The notes: generated by a model not told the origin, from the sequence alone. DNA of 64,000 nucleotides from Saccharicrinis fermentans DSM 9555 = JCM 21142 (GCF_000517085.1 NZ_KI912107.1:2108398-2172397), one strand, 5' to 3'. Positions 9,805-18,640 are shown, counted from the first letter of the stretch. Made by a program: numbers and translations.

Positions 9805-10254
9805 ATGAAATTATTAGACAATTTACAATGGGGTCTAGGGGTAAAAACAAATTTATTCCAGATAATTTCTCGAATACTACTTGGCCTGGCCCTTTTATTT
9901 GCAGGAATAAGCCACTTAACATTTAACCGTATGGAGTTTGTAGCTCAGGTTCCCAATTGGGTGCCTCTTTCCACCGATTTGGTAGTTATCCTCTCAGGGA
10001 TTGCAGAAATAACACTTGGTGCATCATTAATAGCATTAAATAAATGGAAAGCCTTGGTTGGTTGTACTACTGCTATTTTCTTTGTATTAATATTCCCGGG
10101 AAATATTGCTCAGTATGTGAATCAAGTGGATGCTTTTGGTCTGGATACGGAACAGGCTAGACTTATCCGCTTGTTTTTTCAACCGATTTTAGTTGCTTGG
10201 GCTCTATGGTCAACTGGCGGCTTCAAAGCTTTTATGAATCGTAACAAATCATAA
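9805..10254 (+). CDS. DoxX-family membrane protein
   Basis: This 149-residue protein has four predicted membrane segments (about 19-37, 56-77, 83-102 and 125-142) and the N-terminal DoxX-like motif RILLGLALLFAGISHL. DoxX/MauE-type proteins are inner-membrane components linked to redox or thiol stress. Here it leads a gene pair with a glutathione peroxidase behind a palindromic operator, which supports an oxidative-stress role. The biochemical activity is not established for this subfamily. Confidence 0.8.
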   Translation: MKLLDNLQWGLGVKTNLFQIISRILLGLALLFAGISHLTFNRMEFVAQVPNWVPLSTDLVVILSGIAEITLGASLIALNKWKALVGCTTAIFFVLIFPGNIAQYVNQVDAFGLDTEQARLIRLFFQPILVAWALWSTGGFKAFMNRNKS

Positions 10255-10272
10255 TCTTTTAATATCCTTATA

Positions 10273-10755
10273 ATGGAACAGAATTTTTATCAGTTTGAAG
10301 CTAAAAGTCTTCAAGGGAAAAATATTAGCATGAATGACTATCGTGGTAAATTAGTTCTTATTGTTAATACAGCGAGTAAATGTGGCTTAACTCCTCAATT
10401 CGAAGGACTTGAGAAACTTTATCAGAATTATAAAGATAAAGGTCTTGTAATATTAGGTTTTCCATGCAACCAATTTGCTAACCAAGAGCCAGGTGATGAG
10501 AAATCTATATCAGAAGGTTGTCTTATAAATTATGGTGTAACCTTTCCGATGTTCTCGAAGATAGATGTAAATGGTGAAAACGCTCATCCTCTCTATAAGT
10601 ATCTAAAAAAAGAGTTAAAAGGTACATTACTTAATACCATAAAATGGAACTTTACGAAATTCCTTATTGATACAGAAGGAAACCCCTTAAAAAGGTTTGC
10701 GCCAACAACAAAACCTAAAGAGATTAAAAAATACATTCAAAAACTATTACCATAG
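10273..10755 (+). CDS. Glutathione peroxidase-family thiol peroxidase
   Basis: This 160-residue GPx has its peroxidatic Cys37 in [11 protein letters not shown]. Cys65 is in the family motif LGFPCNQF, and a further Cys83 ([12 protein letters not shown]) is placed like the resolving Cys of thioredoxin-dependent GPx enzymes. The WNF motif (Trp125-Asn126) completes the catalytic tetrad. It reduces hydrogen or organic peroxides, probably with thioredoxin rather than glutathione (inferred). There is no signal peptide, so it is cytoplasmic. It starts 18 bp after doxX and is followed by ohrR. Confidence 0.93.
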   Translation: MEQNFYQFEAKSLQGKNISMNDYRGKLVLIVNTASKCGLTPQFEGLEKLYQNYKDKGLVILGFPCNQFANQEPGDEKSISEGCLINYGVTFPMFSKIDVNGENAHPLYKYLKKELKGTLLNTIKWNFTKFLIDTEGNPLKRFAPTTKPKEIKKYIQKLLP

Positions 10756-10766
10756 TAGTGAGTTTA

Positions 10767-10802
10767 AGTCGCAGGCGACTATATCTTCTTTTATTAACTT
10801 TG
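10767..10802 (+). promoter_or_regulatory. Promoter region of the MarR/OhrR gene with palindrome
   Basis: TAACTTTG (10795-10802) fits the -7 consensus. A perfect inverted repeat AGTCGC-AG-GCGACT (10767-10780) lies in the upstream spacer region. No good TTG box is found 19 bp upstream. The palindrome differs from the doxX operator, so it may be an autoregulatory site or a weak hairpin after the gpx stop. Confidence 0.45.
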
Positions 10803-10835
10803 TAGAGTATTCACTGCGATTTAACTTTTTATAAT

Positions 10836-11276
10836 ATGAATTACGAGCGTTTAAAATTAGAGAATCAATTATGTTTTCCCGTATATGCGACATCGCGATT
10901 AATAACTAGAGAGTATCAGCCATATTTGGACGAATTAGGCATAACTTATCCTCAGTATTTAGTACTATTGGTGTTATGGGAAACAGACAGTATTTCTGTT
11001 AATGACATTGCTAAAAAGCTTATACTTAAGACAAATACTCTTACTCCACTTCTCAAGCGAATGGAACAACTAGGTTTGATTCATCGAACCCGTTCAAAGA
11101 ACGACGAACGGAAAGTCATTGTTAATCTATCGAGCAAAGGAAGGGAACTAAGAGAGAAAGCTGTTCTAATTCCTGAAAAATTGATTACGCGGTTATCAGA
11201 TGGACAACTAAGTATTGAGAAATTGATTGAATTAAAAAATAGTCTTACTACCATTATCTCGTTTTTATCAAAATAG
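10836..11276 (+). CDS. ohrR: MarR-family organic-peroxide sensor (OhrR type)
   Basis: This 146-residue winged-helix regulator begins with the OhrR signature: LENQLCFPVYATSR places the reactive Cys13 where OhrR sensors carry theirs. The winged helix spans about 50-110 (ILKTNTLTPLLKRMEQLGLI is the recognition region). Oxidation of this Cys by organic hydroperoxides releases DNA in known OhrR proteins. It follows gpx by 80 bp and probably controls the doxX-gpx promoter through the 9759-9775 palindrome. A Cys-based peroxide sensor beside a peroxidase makes the assignment consistent. Confidence 0.85.
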   Translation: MNYERLKLENQLCFPVYATSRLITREYQPYLDELGITYPQYLVLLVLWETDSISVNDIAKKLILKTNTLTPLLKRMEQLGLIHRTRSKNDERKVIVNLSSKGRELREKAVLIPEKLITRLSDGQLSIEKLIELKNSLTTIISFLSK

Positions 11277-11335
11277 ATTTGATATAAAAATAATCAATGG
11301 ATGCTCGTGTTTGCAAGAAATCGCTCGACTTGCGT

Positions 11336-11470
11336 AGGCACGTGTAGTATCTAAGAACCATACCAGTGAATTACAAGCTTACAGACTACCTAGGATATAA
11401 GGCTGCAAATTTATACAACCTTAATAATTTCTTTGAAATCAATAAATAGAAATAAAATAACGCTTATCGT
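11336..11470. repeat. Direct repeat C, copy 2
   Basis: This is the second, 135-bp copy of the repeat at 7766-7902, same orientation. It follows the ohrR stop by about 60 bp, so the pair encloses about 3.4 kb holding the IS and the peroxide cassette. The sequence ends at the same AACGCTTATCGT boundary in both copies. Confidence 0.75.
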
Positions 11471-11472
11471 GA

Positions 11473-11579
11473 TTAATTATATTCTAAACGTTGCAGCCAG
11501 TTTTTATTGTTTCTTTTCATAAGCGAAATTTCAAGTTCAGGGTATTTATTATTTAATTCCAATAAGTTATAATGTTTAT
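11473..11579 (-). pseudogene. C-terminal remnant, possibly TraB/GumN-like
   Basis: A 33-codon minus-strand frame ends LMKRNNKNWLQRLEYN and stops at 11473, directly against repeat C. The RNNKNW motif resembles the C-terminal RNxxW segment of TraB/GumN-family proteins. An in-frame stop lies just upstream, so only the tail is left. Identification rests on a short motif and is tentative. Confidence 0.3.
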
Positions 11580-11600
11580 CTTATAAACAAACGAACCGCT

Positions 11601-11927
11601 TTATCCAACAGAGATATCTTTATTAGACAATTCATCAATAGTTAACTTAATCGTGTGGACTAAAGTATTTGAAGGCTCATATCCAATATGAAGATATTCT
11701 ATAGAGCCCCGTGTTTCTACACTTGCATTTCCAATGGGAATAGGTTCTTCAAATGAACTCCCATTATTAAGTGACGATATTTTCAAGTTTAAGTTTAGCT
11801 CCTTTAAATCGGTAACACTTATTTCATTAGAAAACATACCTACTAACTTAAAATATCGCTTATCCGCTTTTATGTGTATTGTTGCACCTGAATTATCTTG
11901 GGTTAGTGTTTGATATAGGTAAGCCAT
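11601..11927 (-). CDS. Hypothetical protein, 108 aa
   Basis: No family is recognised. The 108-residue acidic protein is predicted mostly beta, with no signal peptide, membrane segment or Cys. It follows the TAC-like operon on the same strand but is separated from it by a strong terminator (11970-12003), so it is probably expressed independently. It could be a cargo gene of the accessory island. Confidence 0.55.
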   Translation of the reverse strand: MAYLYQTLTQDNSGATIHIKADKRYFKLVGMFSNEISVTDLKELNLNLKISSLNNGSSFEEPIPIGNASVETRGSIEYLHIGYEPSNTLVHTIKLTIDELSNKDISVG

Positions 11928-11969
11928 TAAAATAATTTTAGTATTGTTTTTATAATTCTAATCTATAAA

Positions 11970-12003
11970 AAAAAGGATTCAAGCTTAATTACTGAATCCT
12001 TAT
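11970..12003 (-). terminator. Rho-independent terminator of the TAC-like operon
   Basis: AAGGATTCA (11973-11981) and TGAATCCTT (11993-12001) form a perfect 9-bp stem followed on the minus strand by eight U. It sits 27 bp after the SecB-like gene stop and closes the three-gene operon. Confidence 0.9.
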
Positions 12004-12029
12004 AATTGTTTCTTTTATCCTTAAGTTAA

Positions 12030-12482
12030 TTAACCATTATTTTCATCTTTTAGCCTATTCATTTCTTCAACAACTTGTTTGGGGTCAAGTATAGGAACCG
12101 GAAATTTTGCCCAATCAGTTCCTTTAGTATTAGCTGCTAAAAGCCCTCTGGTTGTACCAATACATACAGCAGCAAGAGATACAATTAAATCATCTTTTAT
12201 TTTCATAAATCCACCTTCCTCTTCAATAATTGCATTTGATAGATTAGTAACTTTAAATGTTATGGTATTAGAAAAGTTCAAAAAATCTCCTTCATAACCA
12301 TTAATCATATAATTAATGATTGTACTGAACTTAAATATGTCATTTTCATTATCAATTTTAAATTGGAAACCCATTCCAAATTTAAGATTTTTCCCAAAAC
12401 TAACCTCCAAATCTGGAGGCAAAGGTTTATAGGAGTATCCTGTTTCTTTAATATCTTGTATGGTAACAGATATATTTTTCAT
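12030..12482 (-). CDS. SecB-like chaperone of a putative TAC system
   Basis: This 150-residue protein has four beta strands followed by a helical C-terminal half, the SecB order. The C-terminal part runs from IVSLAAVCIGTTRGLLAANT through the proline-rich FPVPILDP to a last amphipathic helix, which parallels SecB's ARECI...RGTFPQLNLAPVNFDALF segment in spacing and character. It is the third gene after a toxin-like and an HTH gene, the order of HigB-HigA-SecB(TA) in Mycobacterium tuberculosis, where the chaperone protects the antitoxin. The intergenic gap to the antitoxin is 14 bp. The SecB fold is inferred by eye, not by profile search. Confidence 0.55.
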   Translation of the reverse strand: MKNISVTIQDIKETGYSYKPLPPDLEVSFGKNLKFGMGFQFKIDNENDIFKFSTIINYMINGYEGDFLNFSNTITFKVTNLSNAIIEEEGGFMKIKDDLIVSLAAVCIGTTRGLLAANTKGTDWAKFPVPILDPKQVVEEMNRLKDENNG

Positions 12483-12496
12483 ATTACTTATTTAAA

Positions 12497-12904
12497 CTAG
12501 GCGTAATAACGCGGTTCACACTCTCCCGTAAAAAGTGTATGAAATTGCATTGGTAGAGAAGTTCTTTTTTCAGAAGACGGCATAGAAAATACTGATTCTG
12601 TTACTTCAATTTTCTTTTGTTTTACTTCTGCATTGTCTTGTTTAACTGTTTGCAAAATAGGTTCTCCTAAAACAGCTTCAATTTTTGTTAGTGTTTTCAT
12701 AGTGAAATTATGTGTTCCGGTCATCCATTTACTAATTTCACTTTCTGTTTTCCCTAAGGCTTTGGCCAAATCCTTTTGCTCTTTACCTTGTTTTTGTAGG
12801 ATAAAGTGGATTCTATCTACAATATCGAAAGAACGTTCAACAAATAATTCAACGTCTTTTGATATCTTTTTTCTTCTGGATTCTAGTCGTTTGTTTTTTA
12901 GCAT
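12497..12904 (-). CDS. HTH (XRE/HigA-like) antitoxin with C-terminal tail
   Basis: The 135-residue protein has an N-terminal basic region, then an XRE helix-turn-helix at about 27-85 (KDLAKALGKTESEISKWMTG contains the two HTH helices). It ends in a 50-residue, disordered-looking tail that finishes GECEPRYYA. In TAC systems the antitoxin bears a C-terminal chaperone-addiction (ChAD) segment that makes it depend on the SecB-like chaperone; this tail is the candidate. It sits between the toxin-like gene (14 bp upstream) and the SecB-like gene. It probably represses the operon as well. Confidence 0.7.
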   Translation of the reverse strand: MLKNKRLESRRKKISKDVELFVERSFDIVDRIHFILQKQGKEQKDLAKALGKTESEISKWMTGTHNFTMKTLTKIEAVLGEPILQTVKQDNAEVKQKKIEVTESVFSMPSSEKRTSLPMQFHTLFTGECEPRYYA

Positions 12905-12918
12905 TCTAGTTTCTGTTA

Positions 12919-13389
12919 TTACAGATTGAATTTTAAATTACCTAATAACTGCTTTTGATAAATGGCTAGTTTACCTTCTCTTACTCTTGTTTTAATAAAA
13001 CGATCGATGTTTTGTAAAAGTTCAACATGTGTACTAAGTATTGGGTCTTCGTTATAGGTACGAGTAGTTTTTACACCTCCATTTCCAATGATTAAAATTT
13101 CTTCGGATATTCTTATTACATAAAGTCGAAGGTTTGAGGTTTCAATTGGAATAGCCCATATCTGGTCATTTGCTCTGGACTCAGGACGGAAATAGCGCTC
13201 AAGCGCTCCTGTTTTTCCAATTTTATCCATCCATTTAATGATAATGTCAATGTCTTCATCATATTTACAACCTTCGGGGAACTGATCTAAAAACTTATCT
13301 ACCTCAGTTTCTTCTCCTTGAAACCGGAGCGTATAGAAATTGATACACTCGTGTTCTTCAAATAGTTCTATGTTTATAATTGACTTCAC
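12919..13389 (-). CDS. Putative toxin (RelE/HigB-like) of the TAC operon
   Basis: This 156-residue soluble protein is the first gene of the three-gene operon. Its middle and C-terminal part (about 65-135) has a HigB/RelE-like order: basic residues, two or three strands (LRLYVIRISEEILIIGNGG), then K/R-rich turns and a helix (LLQNIDRFIKTRVREGKLAI). The N-terminal 60 residues are acidic and longer than in usual HigB. Catalytic residues cannot be assigned with confidence. The role is inferred chiefly from position before an XRE gene and a SecB-like gene. Confidence 0.5.
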   Translation of the reverse strand: MKSIINIELFEEHECINFYTLRFQGEETEVDKFLDQFPEGCKYDEDIDIIIKWMDKIGKTGALERYFRPESRANDQIWAIPIETSNLRLYVIRISEEILIIGNGGVKTTRTYNEDPILSTHVELLQNIDRFIKTRVREGKLAIYQKQLLGNLKFNL

Positions 13390-13449
13390 TTATAAGTTAA
13401 TTGCAAATTAAGTAAATTTATTTAAAAAAATGATCCATTGGACAACTAA

Positions 13450-13646
13450 TTAACATTTTTCTAATCTTTTTTTAACAATGTTTTCGGATGTTAATACCGA
13501 AACAGCTTCTTCCGTGGAGTAAAAACAATACTTCCAGGCTGTTGTATTGGATTCTTTCAAACCTTCTTTACCTGAACATAGTAGTCTTTAATAAATTCCT
13601 TTTTGTTCTCGTCAGGTAGTATTTTTAGGAGTTGGGTAGTTTTCAT
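13450..13646 (-). pseudogene. Small frameshifted gene
   Basis: A minus-strand frame starts MKTTQLLKILPDENKKEF at 13646 and stops after 29 codons. A frame change in the run around GTAAAGAAGGTTTG gives a continuation of about 35 codons to a stop at 13450 (ending NIVKKRLEKC). Both parts look coding. No family is recognised. It lies in the IS graveyard upstream of the TAC operon. Confidence 0.35.
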
Positions 13647-13725
13647 TGATTAACAATTGATATCGATATAATTCAAACCCTGTTCATTTATATGTGACAT
13701 ACACACAAAATAGAAAGGATCATAT

Positions 13726-14610
13726 TTGCCATTCTCTTTTTTGTTAAATTCCTTATCGAGGTCAACAAAACCAATTATGATTTCCAGGGTTAAATCAGAA
13801 AGAAACAATGATTATTACCTCAAAGTAAAAAGCGAAGCAAAAAAGCTGAAGGAGCATTCGATGAACGAGCAGTTCCAAGCCAGGTTCGAAGAAGGACTTC
13901 GAAAAATTAACGAAAGCCTGAGCAAAAAAGGAGGCGTAAAACGCTTGGGTAAAGTTCATGAACGCATAGGTCGGTCAAAGCAGAAATACCCATCGATACA
14001 AAGATATTATAATATTGAAGTCAATACCCTTGCGGAAGAAAAAGGTACAAGGGGCAAGAAGACACAAAAGCATCCACTCGCATCGTCAATAGAATGGTCT
14101 GTAAAAGAAAACACTGAAATCAATGCTCGCAGTGGGATATATTTTCTGCGCACTTCACTTGAAAACTATGATGAAGATGTTTTATGGAGTTTTTACAATA
14201 CCATCCGGGAGATTGAAGCTTCTTTTCGAGTTTTAAAAACCGATCTTGATTTACGCCCAATTTATCACAAAACCGATTCAAGTACAATGGCTCATCTGCA
14301 CCTTGGGTTGTTGGCATATTGGGTAGTGAATACAATCAGGTATCAACTAAAAAGTAAAGGGATAAACCATGGATGGAAAGAAATCGTCCGCATAATGAAT
14401 ACACAAAAGGCGGTTACAACAACTGCTCAAAACGTAGAGGATCAAACTATTTCAATAAGACGTTGCTCTGAGCCTAACGAAAAAGTAAAACAATTATATG
14501 ATGCTCTGAAATACAAATATGCTCCCTTTACCCGAAAAAAATCTGTAGTACACAAAATGAAAATCAAAAAAACGCAAGTTGATACAAAACAAGAATCTCC
14601 GCCAATTTAG
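13726..14610 (+). pseudogene. Truncated IS1634/IS4-type transposase, C-terminal half
   Basis: The open frame of 294 codons carries only the C-terminal half of an IS1634-type DDE transposase. It includes a linker like VKRLGKVHERIGRSKQKYPS and the distal catalytic region YNTIREIEASFRVLKTDLDL (about 161-180). Full-length relatives are about 550-600 residues, so the N-terminal half with the first Asp residues is missing. Homology seems to start near Met18; the first 17 residues are probably not original. No inverted repeats were found. It is inactive. Confidence 0.8.
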
Positions 14611-14912
14611 CTGCAATGTGGGTTAAGAACCTTGTGCTTCCCAAGAAAGGCAAATGTAACCAAGAAGAAGCAGAGCAGGAGCGTTAAACCATTTTCAAGA
14701 AGCTGCGCAACAAACACAGTGCCATCGAATCAAACATTAACGAGCTGGAGAACAGAGGACTAGATCATTGTCCGGATCACGGATACCACAACTTCAAAAG
14801 GTATGTTGGCTTGGCCATTAGCGCCTACAATCTAAGAAAGATTGGTGCCGAATTAATCCATCGAGCACGGAGTAGTTCCAATACAGGCGAACAGAACAAA
14901 ATAGCAACCTAG
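14610..14912 (+). pseudogene. Transposase C-terminal fragment with internal stop
   Basis: A 101-codon frame reads as the last part of a transposase common in Bacteroidota (KLRNKHSAIESNINELENRG, then a CPDHG...NFKRYVGLAISAYNLRKIG segment). It contains a premature TAA after about 25 codons and begins directly at the stop of the previous fragment. It is thus a second, different IS remnant abutting the first. The family is probably an ISNCY-type group, assigned from memory of the motif only. Confidence 0.7.
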
Positions 14913-15155
14913 TAAAATTCTGAATATGTGTTATTTATACATAAAAAAAAGGAAGAATTATGCCCAATAGTCAACAAAATTGGCTAAATATTATGCGCAG
15001 GGTCTTGTTTTGCTATAAAACTCAGCTTTGACACCTAAAATCACCATCATCAACAAAAATAAAGTTCACGTTTGGCGATATTCTACTCGCCTATTTTTGA
15101 AAACATGAGTTTTCTTGCCGAGACTAAATATCTTTTGGGGCATCATCAGGACCTT

Positions 15156-16457
15156 CTACATTTCGCTAAAGGTTAAATTATAAATCAAGTCATTTTGATC
15201 CCATAATAATACAGTTCCATTTTTTGTCACCATCATATGCCTTAGGTAAAAATAATTTTCAGCTTCTTCAGATCTGGTCAAAAGATTATTGCTGATACTA
15301 TACTTATATACCCTTAGATCATTAGCATAAATAAATAGATCATTACCTTGTACACAAAAGTCTATAATTTGAATATTTGAAAATTCATTATTGGGAAGAG
15401 TAATATAATCACTCCAGGTAGCACCTTTGTTCACTGAACGCATAATGGTTCTTTCACTAGATATACTTTTAGAACTATACATGATACCTGATTCATCCAT
15501 TCTAAATAGTCTTTTATAAGACAAAAAATCCCAAGAGTCACCCTTATCTTCGGAATATAGAATATCATCCCATCCGTCCAACTTATATAAGGTTCCATCT
15601 GGATGTGCATAAAGCTCATGAATAGCTACATCGTTAAAATAACCTTGCTCTATCAATTGCCAGTCGTTTCCATTATTAACCGACCTATACGTCTCTCCAT
15701 AAACACTATAGAATAAAACGTCATTATCAACAGATTGCAGATTAATATACGAGCCAGAAATTGTCTTTAAATATTCCCACTTCAAATTATCTGAGAACCG
15801 CCATATCTCAGAATATGTTGTACTAACAAATAAGTCACCGTCTTCCTGGACTTCAACTCCTTTAATACCATTAGAAAAAGGAACTTCCGACAACACAGAC
15901 CAACTGATCCCATGATCATACGAAACATATACGCATGGATCATTTTCTGCAACCAAATATAAGGTTCCATCTTTTGGATCAACAGCAATATCCTCGATAT
16001 ACCTTCCTAAAGGAAAACATGCTAAACCAAAATTCGAAGGATATGATATATTAGAAGAAACAACTAAAGAGTCTCTATAAACATGTTCACTATCGACCAA
16101 ATAAACATTCATTTTATATATCCCACTTTCGCAATCCCCCTTCCAATAACAATATGTTCTACCAATTGAGTCGGTTAAGCCATAGTCGTATAAAACAGAA
16201 CCATTAATGGGTTCATATTTAATTTTCACTCGCGGTACAGGTACATTATTCCCATCTGTCACCTCAAACACGATACTGTCTTTTAGCTCTTCGTTGAACA
16301 CTCCATTTTGACTATCCCCATATACCAGTTTAAGTTTTAATTCGGTATGGATGGTTTGCGGATTATAATCATTATCATCCTGATTGTTTTTGCACGAAGT
16401 ATATAACAAACACAATATCAAGATAGTACCGACACAAAACACTTTTATACTTTTCAT
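15156..16457 (-). CDS. Lipoprotein with Asp-box beta-propeller
   Basis: This 433-residue lipoprotein (lipid Cys22 in LCLLYTSCKNN) has a short Ig/Big-like N-terminal domain (about 40-135, including ITDSIGRTYCYW-like turns) and then a sialidase-type propeller. At least four Asp boxes are visible: SYDHGISWSV, SVNNGNDWQL, SEDKGDSWDF and SVNKGATWSD. It is the last gene of a five-lipoprotein run and its start overlaps the previous stop by 4 bp. Catalytic sialidase residues were not seen, so a binding role is as likely as hydrolysis. Confidence 0.7.
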   Translation of the reverse strand: MKSIKVFCVGTILILCLLYTSCKNNQDDNDYNPQTIHTELKLKLVYGDSQNGVFNEELKDSIVFEVTDGNNVPVPRVKIKYEPINGSVLYDYGLTDSIGRTYCYWKGDCESGIYKMNVYLVDSEHVYRDSLVVSSNISYPSNFGLACFPLGRYIEDIAVDPKDGTLYLVAENDPCVYVSYDHGISWSVLSEVPFSNGIKGVEVQEDGDLFVSTTYSEIWRFSDNLKWEYLKTISGSYINLQSVDNDVLFYSVYGETYRSVNNGNDWQLIEQGYFNDVAIHELYAHPDGTLYKLDGWDDILYSEDKGDSWDFLSYKRLFRMDESGIMYSSKSISSERTIMRSVNKGATWSDYITLPNNEFSNIQIIDFCVQGNDLFIYANDLRVYKYSISNNLLTRSEEAENYFYLRHMMVTKNGTVLLWDQNDLIYNLTFSEM

Positions 16458-17158
16458 TCGACTTTCATTGGGTTTAATATGGTTACTTCAGAATGGTATT
16501 CTTCCTTTTCGGTTTCCTGATTGTAAGAGCTCATCGTCTCATAAGAATTTTTTATGGTCACTATAAAATAGATATTCTGAGCAGACATAAGAGGATAGGG
16601 TACTTTTTGAAGATCAATGCTAAAGAATATAGAATTTTCGTAAAACGATTTATTAACTGAAGATTGATAGATATAGCTACTGGTAGATACATTCATAGAA
16701 TCGGACCAATACACACTACATTCTCCATAAACAAAAGTATCCAGTACCATCTCAACATTGACTATATCATCTTCTCTGCTCACAGAAACAAATTTAGTTT
16801 CGATCTTGGGTTGTTCGTAAATAGTAATCTTATTATTAAAAAAGTAAGGGACATCACCTCCTATAATAGGAATGCTATATATCTTTTTAAATCCAAAGCC
16901 ATCATCCTGAAAAGCTATATTATACGTACCTGGCTCAATATCTTTTATACTGAATCTACCATTTTCATCAGTAACCCCATAGAAGTCGGATTCTCCAACA
17001 GTTACCTTTACACTATCTAGATCGTGATATTCATCACCGTAAACGTCTATCAATTCAACAAATCCAAGTAATTCTCCCCTAAGAGAAGGCTTTATCGTTT
17101 CATTACTACAGCTTGCTAATCCACAGAATAAGCATAATGTATATATAAGTTTTTGCAT
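16454..17158 (-). CDS. Lipoprotein with carboxypeptidase-regulatory-like domain
   Basis: This 234-residue lipoprotein (MQKLIYTLCLFCGLASC, lipid Cys17) has a transthyretin-like CarboxypepD_reg domain at about 25-115, with the turn signature DENGRFSIKDIEPGTYNIAF. A second beta-rich domain follows. It shares this plan with the two genes upstream (same distance from signal to domain, and an IGGD/FGGL/LGGD motif after the turn), so the three are paralogues. Function unknown. Surface exposure is inferred. Confidence 0.65.
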   Translation of the reverse strand: MQKLIYTLCLFCGLASCSNETIKPSLRGELLGFVELIDVYGDEYHDLDSVKVTVGESDFYGVTDENGRFSIKDIEPGTYNIAFQDDGFGFKKIYSIPIIGGDVPYFFNNKITIYEQPKIETKFVSVSREDDIVNVEMVLDTFVYGECSVYWSDSMNVSTSSYIYQSSVNKSFYENSIFFSIDLQKVPYPLMSAQNIYFIVTIKNSYETMSSYNQETEKEEYHSEVTILNPMKVE

Positions 17159-17186
17159 TTTAAAATTTTTCTAATGAATGAATAAA

Positions 17187-17933
17187 CTAGTATTCTTCAG
17201 CCTCAGATATAGTAAATGAGCCTTTTGAGGACATATCTGTGTTAGCAGTATAATAGACTTTTTTACCTGTTTCAGGATCAAAATAATAAGCTTTAGAGGC
17301 AACAGTGTATAATTTAATATACCATTTTGAATTCTCAGGAAATTTCTCGTAATCACTTATTAAGTGAAAATAATCAGATATAAAATAAATATTTTTGAAG
17401 AATGAATATTCGTAATGTTGCAAGTCAATATTATCATTTTTACTTAATAACAATAAACACATTGTATTCGTCTCTTCTATTTTTTCATATTCTATTTCAA
17501 TATTTAAGTTAGAAGAATAATTACCTTTTACACCATTTGTTTTAATATCACCGATAACAATTTTTTCATTCAGAAGCTCATAAAGACTTATAGTGTTTAA
17601 CTGTACCGGAATAAGCCCTCCAAAAACCTGAACCCCATAATCAATAAATGTCGAGTAACCTTCTTTCGAATAAAACAAATTATAGGTACCAATGGGAATA
17701 TCATTGAACTCAAACAATCCGGTTGAATCTGTTGTTGTTTCAACATTATAATTTCCTGCCTGTAACTTTACGGTGGCCTTATTCAAAGCGGCAAAAGTAT
17801 ACGACTGGCTGTCTAATGATACAATCGTACCATGAAGGTTTCCGAATTGCTCCTCTTTAATCTCTTTGGTGCACCCTATGGAAAAAAACAAGACAATAGA
17901 CGAGAGGATTTGATATATAAATTTTATTTTCAT
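17187..17933 (-). CDS. Lipoprotein with carboxypeptidase-regulatory-like domain
   Basis: This 248-residue lipoprotein (lipid Cys21 in LFFSIGCTKE) has a CarboxypepD_reg-like domain at about 32-120 (DSTGLFEFNDIPIGTYNLFY) and a C-terminal beta domain. It is a paralogue of its two neighbours, 28 bp before the next gene and 11 bp after the previous one, so cotranscription is very likely. No catalytic motif is visible. Confidence 0.65.
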   Translation of the reverse strand: MKIKFIYQILSSIVLFFSIGCTKEIKEEQFGNLHGTIVSLDSQSYTFAALNKATVKLQAGNYNVETTTDSTGLFEFNDIPIGTYNLFYSKEGYSTFIDYGVQVFGGLIPVQLNTISLYELLNEKIVIGDIKTNGVKGNYSSNLNIEIEYEKIEETNTMCLLLLSKNDNIDLQHYEYSFFKNIYFISDYFHLISDYEKFPENSKWYIKLYTVASKAYYFDPETGKKVYYTANTDMSSKGSFTISEAEEY

Positions 17934-17944
17934 TTTAATTTCAT

Positions 17945-18640
17945 TTAATTATTAGAATAACCTACTACATTAGAAGGTGTACCAATACCACCATAGTAGA
18001 AGTCATAAAAATCCGGAACCCCGCACACCACACAGTAAAAACTGTCGAGCGCACTTCCATACAATTCGGTTTCAAACTCATTATACTCATTTATAGCAAC
18101 ATACACAACATACGATGAAGTATTGTTTACCGGAGATACTGCAGATGTATCATGAAAATATATAATAATACGCCGATAAAAATTTTCGGTATTTGGACTT
18201 TGTTCATTGACAATTCGGCCACTTAAATATAAGCTACCATTTTTATTAGTTATTGCCAGGTCTGAAACAATTGATGTAGAAGGTTGAGCCAAGCTAAAAT
18301 TACTTAGTTGCCATAAATCTCCACCTAAAAACTGTACCCCTTCAATTTTTCTTGTCACAAAACCTGGTGCTGTGACAAAAATATTATACGATCCTGTTGT
18401 GAATTCAGTTATTTCATAATTTCCTACTGAATCAACCTCTGCCATAAATTCCTTATCTGTGTCGGTAAAAGTTATGGCCACATTGGAATAGTCGCTCATT
18501 ACTTCACCAAATTGAGAAAACAAATTTATTTTACCTTTTACTTTGACTTGCAATTCCAACCTATCAATTTCCTTTTCTGTGCATGAAATCAATGCAAGAG
18601 TTAAAGACAGAAACAGTAAGTTTTTATACATTATTTTCAT
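17945..18640 (-). CDS. Lipoprotein with carboxypeptidase-regulatory-like domain
   Basis: This 231-residue lipoprotein (lipid Cys20 in LTLALISCTEK) has a CarboxypepD_reg-like domain at about 32-115 (DSVGNYEITEFTTGSYNIFV) and a second domain beginning TNKNGSLYLSGRI. Its ATGAAA start codon is the end of two tandem copies of repeat B. An alternative start is the ATG three codons in (MYKNLL). Function unknown. Confidence 0.65.
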   Translation of the reverse strand: MKIMYKNLLFLSLTLALISCTEKEIDRLELQVKVKGKINLFSQFGEVMSDYSNVAITFTDTDKEFMAEVDSVGNYEITEFTTGSYNIFVTAPGFVTRKIEGVQFLGGDLWQLSNFSLAQPSTSIVSDLAITNKNGSLYLSGRIVNEQSPNTENFYRRIIIYFHDTSAVSPVNNTSSYVVYVAINEYNEFETELYGSALDSFYCVVCGVPDFYDFYYGGIGTPSNVVGYSNN

